Positions 50,369 through 59,626 of a stretch of DNA of 64,000 nucleotides are shown here, one piece after another. The first letter of the stretch is position 1. The number at the start of each line of letters is the position of its first letter. A model generated the notes under the pieces. That model was not told where the DNA came from. It ran no database searches and saw nothing but the letters and a program-made list of their open reading frames with translations. This DNA comes from Albimonas donghaensis. Lineage in GTDB: Bacteria > Pseudomonadota > Alphaproteobacteria > Rhodobacterales > Rhodobacteraceae. A program made the position numbers and the translations under genes. The stretch lies in NCBI RefSeq assembly GCF_900106695.1, contig NZ_FNMZ01000003.1, forward strand, positions 186,001-250,000, in the 5' to 3' direction.

Positions 50369-51133
50369 ATGACCGCATTGAACGGGAAGGTCGCCTGGGT
50401 CACGGGCGCGGGGGGCGGCATCGGCGAGGCCTCGGCCCGCGCCCTGGCCGAGGCCGGCGCGACGGTGGTGCTGTCGGGCCGCCGGGCCGAGGAGATCGGG
50501 CGGGTCGCCGCCGACATCGCCGCCGCGGGAGGCAAGGCGGAGGCGCTGACGCTGGATGTGGCCGACGCCGAGGCGGTCGCGGCCGCCGCCGCGGACATCG
50601 CCGCGCGGCTCGGGAAAATCGAGATCCTGGTGGCGAATGCCGGCATCAACGTGCCCGACCGCGCCGCCCACCAGATCAGCGCCGAGAAGTTCCGGCAGGT
50701 GGTCGACATCAACCTCACCGGGGTCATGAACTGCGCCATTCCGGTCATGGACGCCATGCGCGGGACCGGAGGCGGGCTGATCGTCATGGTCTCGTCCTGG
50801 GCGGGGCGGCACGCCTCCAAGGTCACCGGGCCGGCCTACAACGCCTCCAAGCACGGGGTGGTGGCGCTGAGCCACTCGATCAACATGGAGGAGGGGCATA
50901 ACGGCATCCGCTCCTGCGTGATCATGCCGGGCGAGGTTAACACCCCGATCATGGAGAAGCGCCCGGTTCCGCCCTCCGCCGCCGTGCGGGCGCGGATGCT
51001 GCAGGCCGAGGACCTGGGACGCGCCGTGCGCTTCGTGGCCGAGAGCCCGGCGCATGTCTGCGTGAACGAGATCCTGATCTCGCCGACCTGGAACCGGACC
51101 TTCGTGCCGCCGGAACTGCAGACCGAAAGCTGA
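50369..51133 (+). CDS. Short-chain dehydrogenase/reductase
   Basis: Classical SDR, 254 residues, from ATG with [11 protein letters not shown](P) motif TGAGGGIGEASARALAEAGA near residue 12, NAG motif (VANAGIN), catalytic Ser in MVSSWAGRHA and Tyr-Lys in YNASKHG. The basic residue pattern SGRRAEE after beta-2 suggests NADP preference. Substrate unknown. It lies 180 bases after the LysR gene and may be a separate unit. Confidence 0.88.
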   Translation: MTALNGKVAWVTGAGGGIGEASARALAEAGATVVLSGRRAEEIGRVAADIAAAGGKAEALTLDVADAEAVAAAAADIAARLGKIEILVANAGINVPDRAAHQISAEKFRQVVDINLTGVMNCAIPVMDAMRGTGGGLIVMVSSWAGRHASKVTGPAYNASKHGVVALSHSINMEEGHNGIRSCVIMPGEVNTPIMEKRPVPPSAAVRARMLQAEDLGRAVRFVAESPAHVCVNEILISPTWNRTFVPPELQTES

Positions 51134-51347
51134 GGCGGCGGGCTGAAGCGGCGGGGTGGAGGCGCCCAACACGTCGGCGCCTCCCCCTTCGGCGCCCGGA
51201 AATGGCGCGACATGCGCGCGCCGGGCGCCGGCATTGCGCTCGAAACGCTTGACGTGCGCCCGGCGAGACGGTTGAGAGTGTTCAGCATTGCTTATGGTTC
51301 ACGCCCCAAGCCCGTCTCCCTGCGCTCATCCACCGCCCGGAAAACAC

Positions 51348-52223
51348 ATGGTTCCCCAAAGCGCCCGTCGGGGCCTCGGCTTCATGCTGCTCGCCGTCTG
51401 CATCTTCGCGGCGCAGGACGGCATCTCCAAGCACCTGGCCGAGAACTACCCGCCGTTCTTCATCGTCGCGGTCCGCTACTGGACCTTCGGCCTGTTCGTG
51501 CTGTTCGTCGCGGCGCGGGCGCCCGGCGGAATCCGGGCGGCGGCCAACGCGGGCAGCGTGACCCTTCAGATGATCCGCGGCGCCCTGCTGGCGCTGCAGG
51601 TGGTGGTGGCGATCACCGCCTTCGCCAAGGTCGGCCTGGCCGAGACCATGGCCCTGTTCGCCGCCGCGCCGCTGCTGGTCGCCGCCCTGTCGGTGCCGGT
51701 GCTGAAGGAGCCGGTGGGCTGGCGGCGCTGGTCGGCGATCGGAGTGGGCTGCATCGGGGTGCTGATCATCCTGCGCCCCGGCCCGGCGATGTTCGACGGG
51801 GACATCTGGATCGCCATGCTGGCGGTCGCGGGCATCGCCACCTACGGGGTGATGACGCGGCTGGTCAGCCGGACGGACAGCGCGACCACCACCTTCTTCT
51901 ACACCGGCGTCGGCGGCATGGTGGTGATGACCTTCATCGGCCCGTTCTACTGGACCAGCCTGAGCCTCGCCGACTGGGGCTGGCTGGCGATCCTGTGCTG
52001 CACCGGCGCCACCGGGCATTTCTTCTTCATCAAGGCGCTGGAGAGCACCGACGCCGTGGTCATCCAGCCCGTCCAATACGTGCAGACCATGCTGGGCGCG
52101 ATGACCGGCGTGTTCCTGTTCGGCGAGGTGCTGGAGGGTCCGGTCATCATCGGCGCGGCGCTGGTGATCGCGGCGGGGCTGTTCACCGTGTGGCGCGAGG
52201 CGATCAAGAAGAAGATGGTCTGA
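51348..52223 (+). CDS. DMT superfamily (EamA) exporter
   Basis: 291 residues, ten predicted helices formed from two EamA repeats (about 5-135 and 150-285). Features: FMLLAVCIFAAQDGISKHLAENYPPFFIVAVRYWTFG at the N-terminus and FFIKALESTDAVVIQPVQYVQTMLGAMTGVFLFGE near the C-terminus, typical of this RhaT/EamA branch. Substrate unknown. Start ATG 51348 has GGAAAA upstream; a TTG 60 bases earlier would add a Pro-rich stretch and is rejected. Confidence 0.87.
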   Translation: MVPQSARRGLGFMLLAVCIFAAQDGISKHLAENYPPFFIVAVRYWTFGLFVLFVAARAPGGIRAAANAGSVTLQMIRGALLALQVVVAITAFAKVGLAETMALFAAAPLLVAALSVPVLKEPVGWRRWSAIGVGCIGVLIILRPGPAMFDGDIWIAMLAVAGIATYGVMTRLVSRTDSATTTFFYTGVGGMVVMTFIGPFYWTSLSLADWGWLAILCCTGATGHFFFIKALESTDAVVIQPVQYVQTMLGAMTGVFLFGEVLEGPVIIGAALVIAAGLFTVWREAIKKKMV

Positions 52224-52250
52224 GCCGCCGCGCCCGGCGCCGGAACGGGA

Positions 52251-52274
52251 AACGGGGGCCCCGGGGCCCCCGTT
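52251..52274. terminator. Perfect palindrome terminator between DMT exporter and fabI
   Basis: A 24-base perfect inverted repeat (arms AACGGGGGCCCC / GGGGCCCCCGTT) between convergent genes, ending TTCGCGTTT on the plus strand. It can terminate both. Confidence 0.7.
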
Positions 52275-52307
52275 CGCGTTTCAGCCCGTCGGACGCCCGA
52301 CCGCCGC

Positions 52308-53114
52308 TCAGCTCTGGACCGGGGCCAGGTTCTCCAGCTGCGCCATGCCGATGGCGTGGTAGCCGCCGTCGACGAAGATCACCTCGCCGGTGGTCGACGC
52401 GCCGTAGTCCGAGCACAGATACATCGCCGCGCCGCCGATATGGTCCAGCGTCGCGTTGGCCCGCATCGGGGAGTTGTCCGCCACGTTCTTGTAGACCCGG
52501 CGCGCCCCGCCCACGGCCGAGCCCGCAAGGGTCCGCATCGGCCCCGGAGACAGCGCGTTGACCCGGATGCCCTCGGGCCCCAGGTCGTTGGCGAGATAGC
52601 GCACCGACGCCTCCAGCGCCGCCTTGGCGACGCCCATGACGTTGTAGTTCGGCATGATCCGCTGCGCGCCGAGATAGGACATGGTGACGATCGAGCCGCC
52701 CCCCTGCATCAGCGGCAGCATCCGCCGGGACATGTCCACCAGCGAATAGCAGGAGATGTCGAGCGACTTCAGGAAGTTCGTCCGCGTGGTGTCGGCGAAG
52801 CGGCCCTGAAGCTCGTTCTTGTCGGAAAAGGCGATGGCGTGGATCAGGAAATCCACATGGCCCCAGGCGTCGGCCAGCTCATCGCGCACCGCGTCGAGCG
52901 AGGCCTCGTCCTGCACGTCCGCCGGCATCAGGTGCTTCACCCCCAGCGAATCCGCCAGCGGCTTCACCCGCTTGCCGAAATTCTCACCCTGATAGGTGAA
53001 AGCCAGCTCCGCGCCATGTTCCGCGAGCACCTTGGCCACGCCCCAGGCGATGGAGTGATCGTTGGCGACGCCCATGACAAGCCCGCGCTTGCCGGCCATA
53101 AGACCCTTGTCCAT
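52308..53114 (-). CDS. fabI: Enoyl-[acyl-carrier-protein] reductase FabI
   Basis: NADH-dependent enoyl-ACP reductase of fatty acid elongation, 268 residues. Start MDKGLMAGKRGLVMG at 53114 has GAGGGA nine bases upstream; ATG 53123 is too close to it. GVANDHSIAWGVAKVLAEHGAELAFTYQ is the FabI nucleotide site; the catalytic Tyr-Lys lie in YNVMGVAKAALE. The C-terminal NSPMRANATLDHIGGAAMYLCSDY is conserved. It is last in fabA-fabB-fabI, with 19 bases separating it from fabB. Confidence 0.96.
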   Translation of the reverse strand: MDKGLMAGKRGLVMGVANDHSIAWGVAKVLAEHGAELAFTYQGENFGKRVKPLADSLGVKHLMPADVQDEASLDAVRDELADAWGHVDFLIHAIAFSDKNELQGRFADTTRTNFLKSLDISCYSLVDMSRRMLPLMQGGGSIVTMSYLGAQRIMPNYNVMGVAKAALEASVRYLANDLGPEGIRVNALSPGPMRTLAGSAVGGARRVYKNVADNSPMRANATLDHIGGAAMYLCSDYGASTTGEVIFVDGGYHAIGMAQLENLAPVQS

Positions 53115-53133
53115 CTCGCCCATTCCCTCGTTA

Positions 53134-54357
53134 TCAGCCGTGGTACCGGCTGAGCGCCAGCGTCGCGTTGGTTCCGCCGAAGCCGAAGGAATTCGACAGC
53201 ACGGTATCGAGACCGGCGTTGTCGACCCGCGTCGTGGCGATCTCATCGGGATGTAGCTCGGGATCGAGCTCGGTCACGTTGGCCGAGGCCGTCACGAAGT
53301 CGTTCTGGAGCATCAGCAGGCAGTAGATCGCCTCCTGCACCCCGGTCGCGCCCAGCGAATGCCCGGTCAGCGACTTGGTCGACGAGATCACCGGCTGGTC
53401 GTCGCCGAAGACCCGGCGCACGGCCTTGACCTCGGTCACGTCGCCGGCGGGCGTCGAGGTGCCGTGGGCGTTGATATACTGCACCTTGCGGTCGCCGAGC
53501 GTGTCCAGCGCCAGCTGCATGCAGCGCTCCGCCCCCTCGCCCGAGGGCGCGACCATGTCATAGCCGTCGGAGGTCGCGCCGTAGCCGGTGACTTCCGCGT
53601 AGATCTTGGCGCCGCGGGCCCTGGCGTGCTCCAGCTCCTCCAGCACCACGACCCCGGCGCCGCCGGCGATGACGAAGCCGTCGCGGGTCTTGTCGAAGGC
53701 GCGCGACGCGGTGGTCGGCGTGTCGTTGTACTTGGACGACATCGCGCCCATGGCGTCGAACAGGCAGGACAGGGTCCAGTCCAGTTCCTCGCCGCCGCCG
53801 GCGAAGACCACGTCCTGCTTGCCGAACTGGATCTGCTCCACCCCGCTGCCGATGCAATGGGCGGAGGTCGAGCAGGCCGATGTGATCGAGTAGTTCACGC
53901 CCTTGATCTTGAAGGGCGTCGCCAGGCAGGCCGAGTTGGTCGAGGACATGCCCCGGGTCACCATGAACGGCCCCATCCGCTTGGGGGAGCCCTTCTCGAT
54001 GACGATCTTGTGGGCCTGGAACAGGTTCTTGGTGGACGGACCGCCCGAGCCCATGATCAGGCCGGTGCGGGGATGGGAGATCTCGCTCTCCTCCAGGCCC
54101 GCATCGGCGATCGCCTGCTCCATCGCCACGAAGTTGTAGGCCGCGCCCTCGCCCATGAAGCGCAGGTTGCGCTTGTCCACGGCCTCGGCGAGGTCGATCT
54201 GCGGGGCCCCGTGCACCTGGCAGCGGAAACCGTGCTCAGCGTAGTCGGGGGCGGCGGAGATGCCGGACTTGCCCTCTCTCAGGCTGCCGAGCACCTCCTG
54301 GGCGGAGTTGCCGATGGAGGAGACGATCCCCAGTCCGGTGATGACGACGCGCCGCAT
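53134..54357 (-). CDS. fabB: 3-oxoacyl-[acyl-carrier-protein] synthase I
   Basis: 407-residue condensing enzyme that elongates unsaturated acyl chains. Start [17 protein letters not shown] with GGGAGG upstream. Catalytic triad: Cys in [13 protein letters not shown], His in [11 protein letters not shown] and His in [12 protein letters not shown], with Lys in [22 protein letters not shown] ends the protein. The pairing with fabA marks the anaerobic-type unsaturated fatty acid route. Confidence 0.97.
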   Translation of the reverse strand: MRRVVITGLGIVSSIGNSAQEVLGSLREGKSGISAAPDYAEHGFRCQVHGAPQIDLAEAVDKRNLRFMGEGAAYNFVAMEQAIADAGLEESEISHPRTGLIMGSGGPSTKNLFQAHKIVIEKGSPKRMGPFMVTRGMSSTNSACLATPFKIKGVNYSITSACSTSAHCIGSGVEQIQFGKQDVVFAGGGEELDWTLSCLFDAMGAMSSKYNDTPTTASRAFDKTRDGFVIAGGAGVVVLEELEHARARGAKIYAEVTGYGATSDGYDMVAPSGEGAERCMQLALDTLGDRKVQYINAHGTSTPAGDVTEVKAVRRVFGDDQPVISSTKSLTGHSLGATGVQEAIYCLLMLQNDFVTASANVTELDPELHPDEIATTRVDNAGLDTVLSNSFGFGGTNATLALSRYHG

Positions 54358-54463
54358 ACGGGCCTCCCTTGGGTCTTGCCGCCCGCGCGCTGCGCAGGGA
54401 CCGGCAGAAATTTCGCGCAAGGCGCGGCCCGCTCCGGCGTCCGGCGGGGGTCGCCGGCGCGCT

Positions 54464-54976
54464 TCAGGCGTCCTGAAACAGGCCTACGCGCATGTCCTTC
54501 ACGGCGTAGGTGGGTTCTCCATCGGCTTCGACCAACCCGTCGGCGATGCCCATTTTCAGTTTCCGGTCGATGATGCGCTTCATCGAGACGTGGAAGCGAA
54601 GGCGTTTCACCTCGGGCGTCACCATCTTGGTCAGCTTCACTTCGCCGACGCTCAGCGCCCGGCCGCGGCCCTGCATGCCCTTCCAGCCCAGGAAGAAGCC
54701 GGTGAGCTGCCACAGCGCGTCCAGCCCCAGGCAGCCCGGCATCACCGGGTCGCCGAGGAAATGGCACTGGAAGAACCACAGGTCGGGGGTCACGTCGAAC
54801 TCGGCGACGATCTCGCCCTTGTCGTGCTCCCCGCCGGTTTCGGTGATTGAGGTGATGCGCGACACCATCAGCATGGGCGGCGCGGGCAGCTGGGCGTTGC
54901 CCGGCCCGAAAAGCTCGCCCCTGGCGCAGGCCATCAGGCCCTCGTAGTCGTAGCTGCTCGCCCGCTCGCTGCTCAT
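54464..54976 (-). CDS. fabA: 3-hydroxydecanoyl-[acyl-carrier-protein] dehydratase/isomerase
   Basis: 170 residues; dehydrates 3-hydroxydecanoyl-ACP and isomerises trans-2 to cis-3-decenoyl-ACP, the branch point to unsaturated fatty acids. Hotdog motif [33 protein letters not shown] holds the catalytic His and Asp. The start [31 protein letters not shown] fits the family. First gene of fabA-fabB-fabI; divergent from irr (about 150 bases between the starts). Confidence 0.97.
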   Translation of the reverse strand: MSSERASSYDYEGLMACARGELFGPGNAQLPAPPMLMVSRITSITETGGEHDKGEIVAEFDVTPDLWFFQCHFLGDPVMPGCLGLDALWQLTGFFLGWKGMQGRGRALSVGEVKLTKMVTPEVKRLRFHVSMKRIIDRKLKMGIADGLVEADGEPTYAVKDMRVGLFQDA

Positions 54977-55128
54977 GCCGGTTCCGCGCGTCCCTGCCGT
55001 TGCGTGTAAGTCCCGGTGTCCCTAGCACCCGGGGGGAACGCGGCGCAAGCGGCGCTGCGGCGGATGGGATGTGCGGAATCGCAATGAATCTCTTGAAGCG
55101 CGGGGGTTTCGCACCGTATTCATGCCTC

Positions 55129-55566
55129 ATGGATCAACTTTCGACTGCGATGGGGCCCGATGCCCAGACGCGCGCCGGCCGCTGGCTGTCGCGGGCCGGC
55201 CTGCGTCCGACCCGCCAGCGGCGGGCGCTGGCGCTGCTGCTGGCCGGCGACGGCCGCAACCGCCACGTGACCGCCGAGACGCTGCATGACGCCGCCCAGG
55301 GGCTGGGAGAGCCGGTGAGCCTCGCCACCGTCTACAACACCCTGCGCAGCTTCACCGAAGCCGGCCTGCTGGCCGAGATCACGGTGGACGGGGCGCGCAG
55401 CTACTACGACACGCGGATCGAGGATCATCCCCATTTCTACTGGGAGGATGACGGCCGCCTCACCGACGCCCCGCGCGACTCGGTGAAGATCGAGCGTCTG
55501 CCCGAGGCCCCCGAGGGGACCGAGATCTCCAAGGTCGACGTGGTGATCCGCCTGCGCACGCGCTGA
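55129..55566 (+). CDS. irr: Iron-responsive Fur-family regulator Irr
   Basis: About 145 residues from ATG 55129 (MDQLSTAMGPDAQ); ATG 55084 or 55150 are possible because no start has a clear ribosome site. The winged-helix part LRPTRQRRALALLLAGDGRNRHVTAETLHD and LATVYNTLRSFTEAGLLAEI are Fur/Irr features. The regulatory part YYDTRIEDHPHFYWEDDGRLTDAP has HPH in place of the HHH heme/metal site of Bradyrhizobium Irr, typical of Rhodobacterales. Irr senses heme/iron status. It is divergent from fabA. Confidence 0.87.
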   Translation: MDQLSTAMGPDAQTRAGRWLSRAGLRPTRQRRALALLLAGDGRNRHVTAETLHDAAQGLGEPVSLATVYNTLRSFTEAGLLAEITVDGARSYYDTRIEDHPHFYWEDDGRLTDAPRDSVKIERLPEAPEGTEISKVDVVIRLRTR

Positions 55567-55608
55567 CGCGGCGCATCTTTTCCACTTGGTCCCGGCCGCG
55601 CGCATCCG

Positions 55609-55629
55609 TTTCCTTTCGCGGAAAGGAAA
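55609..55629. repeat. AT-rich hairpin after irr
   Basis: TTTCCTTTC-GCG-GAAAGGAAA, a 9-bp stem, 42 bases after the irr stop and directly next to the mmsB terminator. It may contribute to termination from the left; its minus-strand half supplies the T-rich tail of the neighbouring hairpin. Confidence 0.6.
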
Positions 55630-55651
55630 ACGCCGCCCCGAGGGGCGGCGT
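55630..55651 (-). terminator. Terminator of the valine-degradation operon
   Basis: On the minus strand: ACGCCGCCC / GGGCGGCGT stem (9 bp), loop CTCG, followed by TTTCCTTTCC. It lies about 75 bases after the mmsB stop and is convergent with irr. Confidence 0.8.
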
Positions 55652-55725
55652 GGCGTCGTTCGGACCGGTCGGGGCGAAGCCGGCGTGGACGGGCGTGCGG
55701 ACCTCCGCGGCGCCCGCCCCGCGCC

Positions 55726-56592
55726 TTATCGGTTCATCTTCGCCAGACGGGGCAGCATCGCCGAGAAATCCAGGCCCTTGCCGTCCTCGCCCACGAAGGC
55801 GTCGTAGAGCTCCATGGCCTTGCCGCCCATCGGGGTGGGCGCGCCCACCGCATCGGCCGCCTGCTGGCTCAGCCGCAGGTCCTTGAGCATCAGCTCCGCC
55901 GCGAAACCGGGCTTGTAGCCGTTGTCCGCCGGGCTGGTCGGCCCCACGCCCGGCGCCGGGCAATAGGTGTTGATCGACCAGCACTGGCCCGACGACGTGC
56001 TCACCACGTCGAACATCGCCTGGCGGTCCAGCCCCAGCTTGTCGGCCAGGTTGAACGCCTCGCACACCCCGATCATCGAGATGCCCAGCACCATGTTGTT
56101 GCAGATCTTGGCCGCCTGCCCGGCGCCCGGCGCGCCGCAATGCACCGCCTTGGCGCCCATGATCTCGAACAGCGGCGCCGCGGCCGCGAAGCTCTCGTCC
56201 GAGCCGCCGGCCATGAAGGTCAGCGAGCCCGCCGCCGCGCCGCCGACGCCGCCCGAAACCGGCGCGTCCACGGACAGCAGCCCGGCCCGCGACGCGGACT
56301 CATGCGCTGCGCGGGCGCTGTCCACATCCACCGTGGAGCAATCGACGAACACCGCGCCCGGCGTCATCGCCGGCACGATCTCGGCCGTCACGCGGGTCAG
56401 GATCTCCCCGTTGGGGAGCATGGTGATGACCGCATCGCGCCCCGCCGCGGCCTCGGGGGCGGAGGCGGCCGAGGCGCAGCCCTCCGCCACGATCCCCGCC
56501 ACGTCGAAGCCGGTCACCTCGTGCCCCGCCTTCGCCAGATTGGCCGCCATCGGCGCGCCCATGTTGCCCAGACCGATGAACCCGATCTTCAT
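55726..56592 (-). CDS. mmsB: 3-hydroxyisobutyrate dehydrogenase
   Basis: 288 residues; NAD+-dependent oxidation of 3-hydroxyisobutyrate to methylmalonate semialdehyde in valine breakdown. Rossmann motif IGFIGLGNMGAPMAANLAKAGH, substrate motif DAPVSGGVGGAAAGSLTFMAGG, catalytic Lys in GAGQAAKICNNMVLGI and KPGFAAELMLKDLRL are the beta-hydroxyacid dehydrogenase signatures. Last gene of the minus-strand operon, 89 bases after the GST gene. Confidence 0.94.
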   Translation of the reverse strand: MKIGFIGLGNMGAPMAANLAKAGHEVTGFDVAGIVAEGCASAASAPEAAAGRDAVITMLPNGEILTRVTAEIVPAMTPGAVFVDCSTVDVDSARAAHESASRAGLLSVDAPVSGGVGGAAAGSLTFMAGGSDESFAAAAPLFEIMGAKAVHCGAPGAGQAAKICNNMVLGISMIGVCEAFNLADKLGLDRQAMFDVVSTSSGQCWSINTYCPAPGVGPTSPADNGYKPGFAAELMLKDLRLSQQAADAVGAPTPMGGKAMELYDAFVGEDGKGLDFSAMLPRLAKMNR

Positions 56593-56681
56593 GCCCGTTC
56601 CTCCCGATGCCCGTTGTCGTGGTCTTGGTCGTCTTGGCCGCGCCCCCCGCGAATGGCGGGCGCGGCTCGCGTGCCCGCCGC

Positions 56682-57314
56682 TCAGCCCGCCGGGAAGGGG
56701 ACGAGCGTGAAGGGCTCGGTCTGCTCCAGCTCGGCGGTCAGCGCGACCAGGTTCTCGCAGCCCGCCGCGTCCAGCAGGTCCGGCCAGCGGTGGCGCAGAT
56801 AGGTCACCGCGCAGACCGAGGCGATGCCGGCGCGCGACAGGCCGTGCGCCGGCATGCCCTGGGTCCGGATCACCCGCGCGCGCTCCTCCAGCCAGCTCAG
56901 CGCCGAGCCGATCTGGCGGTCGAGCCGCGCGAAGCGGGCCGGGTCCTGGTATTGCGGCTCGCGCCGGGCCTCCAGCGACCGCGACACGGCCAGCTCGGCC
57001 AGCCCGATGGCCACCGACTCGATCTTGAGCGTGACCAGAAGGTCCTCCTGCTCCCGCGGGGTCAGGCGGCGGCGCTCGGGGTCGGCCCAGGCCTCGACCC
57101 ACTCGATGATGGCGCGGCTGTCCACCAGGACGCGGCCGTCCTCCATCTCCAGCGCCGGGGCGCGGCCCAGCGGGTTGACCTTCAGCACCTCGTCGAAGTC
57201 CCCGAACACCGACAGGGCGCGGTGTTCGAATTCGATGCCGTGGAAGGTCAGAGCCAGCGCCGCCCGCCGCACGAAGGGCGAATCGTAGAGGCCGGTCAGG
57301 ATCAATCCGCTCAT
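56682..57314 (-). CDS. Glutathione S-transferase family protein
   Basis: 210 residues. N-terminal thioredoxin-like domain: LTGLYDSPFVRRAALALTFHGIEFEHR with the conserved Ser, cis-Pro in NPLGRAPALEM and the GSH-binding DSRAIIEW. The all-helical C-domain has the N-capping motif GIASVCAVTYLRHRWPDL. It overlaps the HIBCH stop by four bases, so it is translationally coupled into the valine operon. A natural job would be trapping electrophilic methacrylyl-CoA or its breakdown products, but this is inference. Confidence 0.87.
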   Translation of the reverse strand: MSGLILTGLYDSPFVRRAALALTFHGIEFEHRALSVFGDFDEVLKVNPLGRAPALEMEDGRVLVDSRAIIEWVEAWADPERRRLTPREQEDLLVTLKIESVAIGLAELAVSRSLEARREPQYQDPARFARLDRQIGSALSWLEERARVIRTQGMPAHGLSRAGIASVCAVTYLRHRWPDLLDAAGCENLVALTAELEQTEPFTLVPFPAG

Positions 57315-58363
57315 AGCTTCAACTCGTTGTCGCCGAGCGGGGCGAACATCGCCATCGCCCGGTCGGGCCACACATCTTCGAGCCGCGGCCATTTCCACTT
57401 GGGGTCGCGGTCCTTGTCGATCAGCTGGGCGCGCACGCCCTCGTTCAGCTCCCCGATCTCCTGGCTGCGCCAGGTGAAGCGCAGCTCATGGGCCAGCGCC
57501 TCCTCCAGGCTGTCCATGTCGCGGGTGTCGCGCACGCCGATCAGGGTGCAGGCGACGGACAGGGGGCAGGCCCGCGCGATGGCCTTGGCCGCGTCCTGCG
57601 CCCAGGCCGAGTCGCTGGCCTTGAGGTCCTCGAGGATGGCCATGGGGGTGGTGCAGTCGAAGATCGACTCGATCTCCGCCCGGATGCTTTCCAGGAAGGG
57701 CGCCACCGCGGGCTCAACGGCGGTTTTCGGGTCCTTCGCCGCCTTGGCCACGGCGGAGACGTCGCCCGTCTCCTCCAGCGTCGCGATCAGGGCGGCGAGA
57801 TCGGCGGAGGGCACGTAGCTGTCGGTGAAGCCGGTGAGGATGGCGTCCGCCACCCCGATCCGGGTTCCGGTCAGGCCCAGATACTCGCCGAAGCGGCCCG
57901 GGGCGTTGGCCAGGATCCAGGTGCCGCCCACGTCGGGCAGCAGGCCGATGCCGGTCTCGGGCATGGCCAGCAGGGTCTTCTCCGACGCGACGCGGTGCGA
58001 GGCGTGGCTCGCCACCCCCACGCCGCCGCCCATGACGATGCCGTCGACCACGGTCACGACGGGCTTGGGATAGTTCGAGATCACCGAGTTCATTCTGTAC
58101 TCGTCGGTCCAGAACCCCCGCGAGAACGCGAAATCGCCCTTCGAGCCATGGGCCCACATCGCCTTGATGTCGCCGCCGGCGCCGAAGGCGCGGCCGGGGG
58201 CGGCGTCGATCACCACCAGCGCCACCTCCGGGTCGTCCTTCCATTCCAGCAGCGCGGCCTCGATGCCCAGCGCCATGCCGTGGGTCAGCGCGTTGAGCTG
58301 ATCCGGCCGGTTGAGCGTCAGACGCCCGGCCTTGCCGGTCTTCGCGACGATGAGTTCAGCCAT
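57311..58363 (-). CDS. 3-hydroxyisobutyryl-CoA hydrolase
   Basis: 350-residue crotonase-superfamily protein of the HIBCH branch. It releases CoA from 3-hydroxyisobutyryl-CoA in valine catabolism. Features: LTLNRPDQLNALTHGM, oxyanion motif FGAGGDIKAMWAHG, GIVMGGGVGVASHASHRVASEKTLLAMPETGIGLLPDVGGTW with the HIBCH Glu/Asp pair, and the C-terminal extra helical part after about residue 220. Length is longer than enoyl-CoA hydratase (about 260). Gap of 20 bases after the acyl-CoA dehydrogenase gene. Confidence 0.9.
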   Translation of the reverse strand: MAELIVAKTGKAGRLTLNRPDQLNALTHGMALGIEAALLEWKDDPEVALVVIDAAPGRAFGAGGDIKAMWAHGSKGDFAFSRGFWTDEYRMNSVISNYPKPVVTVVDGIVMGGGVGVASHASHRVASEKTLLAMPETGIGLLPDVGGTWILANAPGRFGEYLGLTGTRIGVADAILTGFTDSYVPSADLAALIATLEETGDVSAVAKAAKDPKTAVEPAVAPFLESIRAEIESIFDCTTPMAILEDLKASDSAWAQDAAKAIARACPLSVACTLIGVRDTRDMDSLEEALAHELRFTWRSQEIGELNEGVRAQLIDKDRDPKWKWPRLEDVWPDRAMAMFAPLGDNELKL

Positions 58364-58383
58364 GTCTCTCCCCTTCCGCCTGT

Positions 58384-59529
58384 TCAGCCGCGCTCTGCCA
58401 GCAGCGCGCGCGCCGTGATCAGGCGCATGATCTCGTTGGTGCCTTCGAGGATCTGGTGCACGCGCAGGTCACGCACGATCTTCTCGATGCCGTAATCCTC
58501 GAGGTAGCCGTAGCCGCCATGCAGCTGCAAGGCGTCGTTGGCCACCTTGAAGGCGGTGTCGGTGACGAAGCGCTTGGCCATGGCGCAGAACTTGGTGGCG
58601 TCCGGCGACTTCCGGTCCAGCTTCCACGCGGCCTGGCGCAGGAAGATGCGGGCGGCCTGAAGCTCGATCTCCATATCCGCCAGCTTGAACTGGAGCGCCT
58701 GGAACTGGTCGAGCGTTTTCCCGAAGGCCTGGCGCTGCCCCATATAGGTCGAGGCCGCGGTCAGCGCCGTCTGCGCCCCGCCCAGCGCCGAGGCCGAGAT
58801 GTTCAGACGCCCGCCGTCGAGCCCGGTCATGGCGTAGACGAAGCCGCGCCCTTCCTCGCCCAGCAGCGCGTCGGGGCCGGCCTTGGCGCTGTCGAACTGC
58901 ACCTGCGCCGTGGGCTGGGCCTTCCAGCCCATCTTGCGTTCATTGGCGCCGAAGGACAGGCCCTCTGCCCCGTCCTCGACCAGCAAGCAGGAGATGCCGC
59001 GCGGCCCGTCCTCCCCCGTTCGGCACATGACGAAATAGAGGTCCGAGAACCCGCCGCCCGAGATGAAGGCCTTGGAGCCGGTCAGCTCCCACCCCTCGTT
59101 GGTGCGCACGGCGCGGGTGCGCAGGGCGGAGGCGTCGGAGCCGGAGCCCGGCTCGGTCAGGCAGTAGGAGGCCACGGTCTCGAAGCTGGCGAGCCTGGGC
59201 ATCCACTTGGCCTTGAGCTCCGCCGAGCCGTACATGTCCAGCATCCGCGCGCACATGTTGTGGATCGAGATGAAGGCCGCGACCGAGGGACAGGCCATCG
59301 ACAGCGCCTCGAAGATCAGCGTGGCGTCGAGCCGGGTCAGCCCGGCCCCGCCCGCTTCTTCGGACACGTAGATGGTGCCGAGGCCCAGCGCCCCGGCCTC
59401 CTCCAGGATCGCGCGGGGGAAGGCGCCCTCGCGCTCCCACTCGGCGGCGAAGGGGGCGATCTTCTCGGCGCCGAAGTCGCGGGCCATGTCGAACAGCGCC
59501 TGCTGCTCCTCGCTCAGCGCGAAATCCAT
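58384..59529 (-). CDS. Acyl-CoA dehydrogenase, probable isobutyryl-CoA dehydrogenase
   Basis: 381-residue FAD enzyme. Family motifs: YCLTEPGSGSDASALRTRA, FISGGGFSDLYFVMCRTG, the FAD-adenine region FGKTLDQFQALQFKLADMEIELQAAR, and the catalytic base in QILEGTNEIMRLI. Short/branched-chain type. In this operon the expected substrate is isobutyryl-CoA (to methacrylyl-CoA). It passes electrons to ETF, which is not in the window. Confidence 0.9.
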   Translation of the reverse strand: MDFALSEEQQALFDMARDFGAEKIAPFAAEWEREGAFPRAILEEAGALGLGTIYVSEEAGGAGLTRLDATLIFEALSMACPSVAAFISIHNMCARMLDMYGSAELKAKWMPRLASFETVASYCLTEPGSGSDASALRTRAVRTNEGWELTGSKAFISGGGFSDLYFVMCRTGEDGPRGISCLLVEDGAEGLSFGANERKMGWKAQPTAQVQFDSAKAGPDALLGEEGRGFVYAMTGLDGGRLNISASALGGAQTALTAASTYMGQRQAFGKTLDQFQALQFKLADMEIELQAARIFLRQAAWKLDRKSPDATKFCAMAKRFVTDTAFKVANDALQLHGGYGYLEDYGIEKIVRDLRVHQILEGTNEIMRLITARALLAERG

Positions 59530-59626
59530 CTCGGGTCTCCTCCGGTCTCGGTCGCCTTGTCGGCGTTGATTCTGGTCGCGCCGGTCGCGCCGGGGCGAGG
59601 GGGGGGCGTCGGCCGGGGTCGCGCGG

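Noticed and set aside
51249-51300. Possible promoter (TTGACG) before the DMT exporter
   Set aside because: The -35-like hexamer has no acceptable -10 at 16-18 bases, so it was not listed as a feature.
54977-55128. Irr/ICE or Fur box between fabA and irr
   Set aside because: No TTTAGAA-type or GATAAT-type inverted repeat is visible in the gap.
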